Of a stretch of 24,642 bases of DNA, positions 22,055 through 24,642 are shown piece after piece. The notes under the pieces were generated by a model. It was not told the origin of the DNA. It did not search any database and saw only the letters and a list, made by a program, of their open reading frames with translations. Source of the stretch: an uncultured Candidatus Competibacteraceae bacterium (GTDB lineage Bacteria; Pseudomonadota; Gammaproteobacteria; Competibacterales; Competibacteraceae); NCBI GenBank assembly GCA_937960715.1, contig CALGOO010000168.1, positions 1-24,642 of the forward strand, read 5' to 3'. Every line of letters begins with the position of its first letter. Position 1 is the first letter of the stretch. A program made the position numbers and the translations under genes.

Positions 22055-23158
22055 ATGTCTTCGATTCGATTGTTGCGTAATGAAGCAGTCCGGGCGGTAT
22101 TGTCGCCGTTGACCGGCGGGAGGGCGTCAGCGCATATCCGGCCCAGCATCGCGGCGATTTACATCACCCAGTTCTGCAATTCGCGCTGCACGATGTGCGA
22201 TTTCTGGAAGAACGATCACGATCCCAGGGAATTGACCAGCGAACAGTGGGGTGTGGTGTTCTCGCGGCTCAAGGCGTTTGGCGTGGATTTCGTTGGAGTG
22301 AATGCGTCCGGCGAGATGTTCACTCGTCCGGACGTCTTTGAAATTCTCGGCCATTTGCGCGCCCTGAATATGGATTTCGGCGTCAATTCCAACGGTACGC
22401 TGTTTACGCCGCCCAAGGCGAAGCGGCTGGCGGCGTTAAAACCACGGGCGGTGACCATCGGTCTCGATGGCGTGGGTGACGCGGCTTATCTGGCGACGCG
22501 CGGCCTGAAGAATGGCTTTACCAAGATTTCGCGACATATCGACAATCTCCAGCGCGAGGGCATTCACAATATCGGCGTCGGCACGGTGTTGATGGAACAG
22601 AATCTTTACGAATGGGTGGAGTTGGCACGGTTCGCCTTGGAAAAGAAACTGGCCGGCGTTCGTTACACCGCGCATCATGACGCCTATTTCACCCCGGACG
22701 CCGCCGCGCATGAATCGCGCTATGCCGACCCGGATTTTCTGGCGGTGGTGGAGCGCGAGATCGAGAAACTGATCGAACTCAAGCGCAAGACGGGGATTGT
22801 CAAGAATTCGGAGGCGTATCTGCGGCAGGTGACCGCCTTCTACCGCAATCCGACTAGTTATTTCCCCGTGCCTTGCTTGCAGGGTTCCAATCGGATCGAG
22901 ATTGATATTTATGGCAATGTGACGCTCTGTTCCTTCATGACCGAACCACTGGGTAACCTGGCTCATCAGGAAATGGAGGAGATTTGGAATTCGGAACCGC
23001 ACCGCAAGGCGCGCGAGGATGCCTTCCAGGGCAATTGTCCGAAGTGCTTTCTGTCCTGTTATGCCGAGGAGAACCTACGGCTGTCGGCGCGGGGGTTTTT
23101 GCCGACGCTGGGGAATTCTTTGAGACGGGCGAATTTGCTCTTGGTTTCTAGGACTTAG
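22055..23158 (+). CDS. Radical SAM protein with SPASM/Twitch-like C-terminal domain
   Basis: A 367-residue protein. The radical SAM motif is CNSRCTMC (Cys41, Cys45, Cys48), binding the [4Fe-4S] cluster that cleaves S-adenosylmethionine. VNASGEMFTRPD and VNSNGTLFT, then VTIGLDGVG, match later strands of the partial TIM barrel. The C-terminal region has Cys274 and Cys292 in a C-x17-C pattern containing GNVTLC, plus CPKCFLSC (Cys328, Cys331, Cys335). That is five cysteines, fewer than a full two-cluster SPASM domain, so one auxiliary cluster (Twitch-like) seems more likely. No precursor peptide gene was seen nearby, so a sugar or other small substrate is more likely than a peptide (inference). 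GAGG precedes the ATG by ten bases. Last gene of the plus-strand set. Confidence 0.88.
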   Translation: MSSIRLLRNEAVRAVLSPLTGGRASAHIRPSIAAIYITQFCNSRCTMCDFWKNDHDPRELTSEQWGVVFSRLKAFGVDFVGVNASGEMFTRPDVFEILGHLRALNMDFGVNSNGTLFTPPKAKRLAALKPRAVTIGLDGVGDAAYLATRGLKNGFTKISRHIDNLQREGIHNIGVGTVLMEQNLYEWVELARFALEKKLAGVRYTAHHDAYFTPDAAAHESRYADPDFLAVVEREIEKLIELKRKTGIVKNSEAYLRQVTAFYRNPTSYFPVPCLQGSNRIEIDIYGNVTLCSFMTEPLGNLAHQEMEEIWNSEPHRKAREDAFQGNCPKCFLSCYAEENLRLSARGFLPTLGNSLRRANLLLVSRT

Positions 23159-23188
23159 AGACTGTACAAAAAATCGATCACAAGAAGG

Positions 23189-23872
23189 TCAAACTTTCTT
23201 TTTAGCTCTCCAAAGAAACCAACGTTCCAACAAAGGTGATAATGGCCCAATTGCTATCGGATTAATCAGATAGCGTTGGATTAGCTCAAACGGAGTTAGT
23301 TGGCTATTTCTAAAAGAAAATAGATGATAGCTAAAGTCCTGGAAGCCGGTCGATGAAGCGAATTGCATAAGAGTTTTTGGATTGACAGGTTTTTCGTCTG
23401 GACTAAATGAGTGTAGCCGAAAAATTGTATCTGCCATAAAGATTTGGTTTTGTAAGCACAATGCGCTTGGATCATAACCAACGACATAGCCATTTGGAAT
23501 CAATACCCTGTTTATTTCCGAAAGCAATTTTTCTTCGCTTCCAGGTAAATGATGAAAAAATGCAGCGGCGACTACTAAGCTAAAGCAGTTGCTCTTAAAC
23601 GGCAGACTTAAAGCATCAGCCTGTACTGCCAAGGCAGATGAATGAATAAGCATATTATGAGAAATATCAACGCAAGTGCATTCAGTATCAGGAATACAAT
23701 TTAATAAACGACTAATCATTCCTGACCCGCCACCAATATCCAAGACTTTGCCATGCCCTTGCCAGTTTATCCACTTGGCAATCCTGGTTTGATCAAACTC
23801 TGATAAGGACTGATAATCCAAATTACCTTTGGTATCCCAAAATTTTTGCTCATTTCTATAATATTTATCCAT
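23189..23872 (-). CDS. SAM-dependent methyltransferase in AT-rich DNA
   Basis: A 227-residue class I methyltransferase: KVLDIGGGSGMISRLL (motif I), CVDISHNMLIHS, VQADALSLPFKSNCFSLVVAAAFFHHL and INRVLIPNGYVVGYDPS. It differs clearly from the methyltransferase at 21260-22042 in sequence and in its AT-rich codon usage. AGGTAGGA lies just before the ATG at 23872. The start is 6 bases after the stop of the membrane-protein gene, so the two form a minus-strand pair. The gene is convergent with the radical SAM gene, and the 30-base gap shows no clear terminator hairpin. Substrate unknown; the company of a flippase-like protein suggests a lipid-linked or glycan substrate. Confidence 0.85.
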   Translation of the reverse strand: MDKYYRNEQKFWDTKGNLDYQSLSEFDQTRIAKWINWQGHGKVLDIGGGSGMISRLLNCIPDTECTCVDISHNMLIHSSALAVQADALSLPFKSNCFSLVVAAAFFHHLPGSEEKLLSEINRVLIPNGYVVGYDPSALCLQNQIFMADTIFRLHSFSPDEKPVNPKTLMQFASSTGFQDFSYHLFSFRNSQLTPFELIQRYLINPIAIGPLSPLLERWFLWRAKKKV

Positions 23873-23878
23873 ATAGTC

Positions 23879-24642
23879 CTACCTTGATCTTAAGTTATGA
23901 CCAATTAAAAGACCAATAGCTAATGGCCCCCAAGCAATGATCATGCCTAAACAACGCAAGCTCAGATAAGCTGAAAGTACTGAAGCCTCAGCGATGCCCA
24001 TGGTTGAGAACAGCACTACTCCAGAAATCTCGGCAGTACCGATACCATTGAAACTGATCGGTAGGTAAGCGACCAGCGAACTGATGGCAACTAGAGGTAT
24101 CACCCGCCAGAGGACGACATCAGTATAACCTATCGCTTGGAATGCATACCAGTAAGATGTACCTGCTAAACCGATCTTGACACAGGTTAACACGATGTTG
24201 GTCATTACCAGCCTTGGATAGCCCCATGTAACCTGCTGAACTTCTTGAGCTGTTCTTATCATAAAATCCATTAATTTTGGCTGTATCTGCCTCAAAAGCT
24301 GTGCGATGTAAATACGCTGCCAATAGATTAGTAAAAATATTGTCACCACTAAAACCAAGAAGTACAAATGGCCCGTGATTTTTAAATTCGGCAAGGTTAA
24401 GATTCCCCAAACAGCGAACCCTAGCATAAGTATAAAAGAAATCAGTTTATCAATTAGACTTCGCCCCACTGTCTTACTAATATCCAGTCCACGCTTTTTC
24501 ATAATCACTGATAGCGTTGCTATATCTCCGACTTGGCCAGGGAAAACCAGCGCGACCGCCCACGAAATCCAGTAGATTGGAATAAAGTTAAAAAAAGTTA
24601 GCTTTTTCTCTAAATTGATCAGTAAGTAAGTATTATAGGCAC
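23879..24642 (-). CDS. Membrane protein of the LPG-synthase/flippase-like family, N-terminus missing
   Basis: The open frame runs without a stop to base 24642, so the gene is cut by the window edge; 253 codons plus the stop are present. Several membrane helices are visible (for example IPIYWISWAVALVF, LISFILMLGFAVWGIL, LYFLVLVVTIFLLIYW, VIPLVAISSLVAYLP). The conserved loop PGQVGDIATLSVIMKKRG is typical of the UPF0104/AglD/MprF flippase-domain family, as is the later PISFNGIGTAEISG. Such proteins move or modify lipid-linked precursors or phospholipids. An internal GTG at 24508 could mimic a start but lies after the conserved PGQVGD loop and is rejected. AT-rich like its partner. Family assignment is good; specific function is not determinable. 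Confidence 0.85.
   Translation of the reverse strand, partial: AYNTYLLINLEKKLTFFNFIPIYWISWAVALVFPGQVGDIATLSVIMKKRGLDISKTVGRSLIDKLISFILMLGFAVWGILTLPNLKITGHLYFLVLVVTIFLLIYWQRIYIAQLLRQIQPKLMDFMIRTAQEVQQVTWGYPRLVMTNIVLTCVKIGLAGTSYWYAFQAIGYTDVVLWRVIPLVAISSLVAYLPISFNGIGTAEISGVVLFSTMGIAEASVLSAYLSLRCLGMIIAWGPLAIGLLIGHNLRSR

Noticed and set aside
22055..23158. RiPP-maturing radical SAM system
   Set aside because: No small precursor-peptide gene was found near it, and the neighbours are glycan-type genes; SPASM-like tails alone are not specific for peptides.
24375..24575. 66-codon plus-strand open frame and the internal GTG at 24508 as the flippase start
   Set aside because: The minus frame stays open to the window edge with the conserved PGQVGD loop upstream of that GTG, so the gene is truncated by the window rather than starting there.

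Overview
This GC-rich window reads as a proteobacterial, most likely gammaproteobacterial, chromosome segment. The supporting signs are a group 1c-type hyb uptake hydrogenase operon, an FNR-type regulator, and a tightly coupled rnhB-dnaE pair. I cannot name the genus from sequence alone. No rRNA, tRNA, CRISPR array or insertion sequence was recognised. The mobile DNA I can see directly is an intein inside dnaE.

Left part (1-6104, minus strand). The operon hybO-hybA-hybB-hybC-hybD encodes a Tat-exported [NiFe] hydrogenase: small subunit, four-cluster ferredoxin-like subunit, NrfD-type membrane subunit, large subunit, and the start of the maturation protease at the window edge. Junctions overlap by 4 bases (ATGA/GTGA) except hybO/hybA, which has a 10-base gap. 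Immediately upstream on the same strand is a CRP/FNR regulator with candidate Fe-S cysteines. A perfect TTGAC-N4-GTCAA site lies before hybO, about 40 bases upstream of the start predicted from a plausible -10 box. The likely logic is anaerobic control of hydrogen oxidation feeding the quinone pool.

Middle (6105-16199). Divergent from the regulator is a small exported c-type cytochrome that lacks any methionine able to serve as the usual distal haem ligand. Then follow rnhB, dnaE (DNA polymerase III alpha) interrupted by a 458-residue LAGLIDADG intein, and an AEC-family transporter. Convergent to these is a 996-residue fusion of a multi-spanning membrane domain with a spermidine-synthase-like domain.

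Right part (16296-24642). Six closely packed plus-strand genes form what looks like a glycan or surface-polymer cluster: GT2 glycosyltransferase with two membrane helices, DUF354 GT-B-like protein, AsnB-type amidotransferase, (alpha/alpha)6-type protein, SAM methyltransferase, and radical SAM protein with a SPASM/Twitch-like tail. Facing them on the minus strand is a visibly AT-rich pair, a second methyltransferase and a PGQVGD-containing membrane protein of the LPG-synthase/flippase-like family. Its composition suggests separate, probably horizontal, origin. The product of the cluster is not identifiable from sequence.
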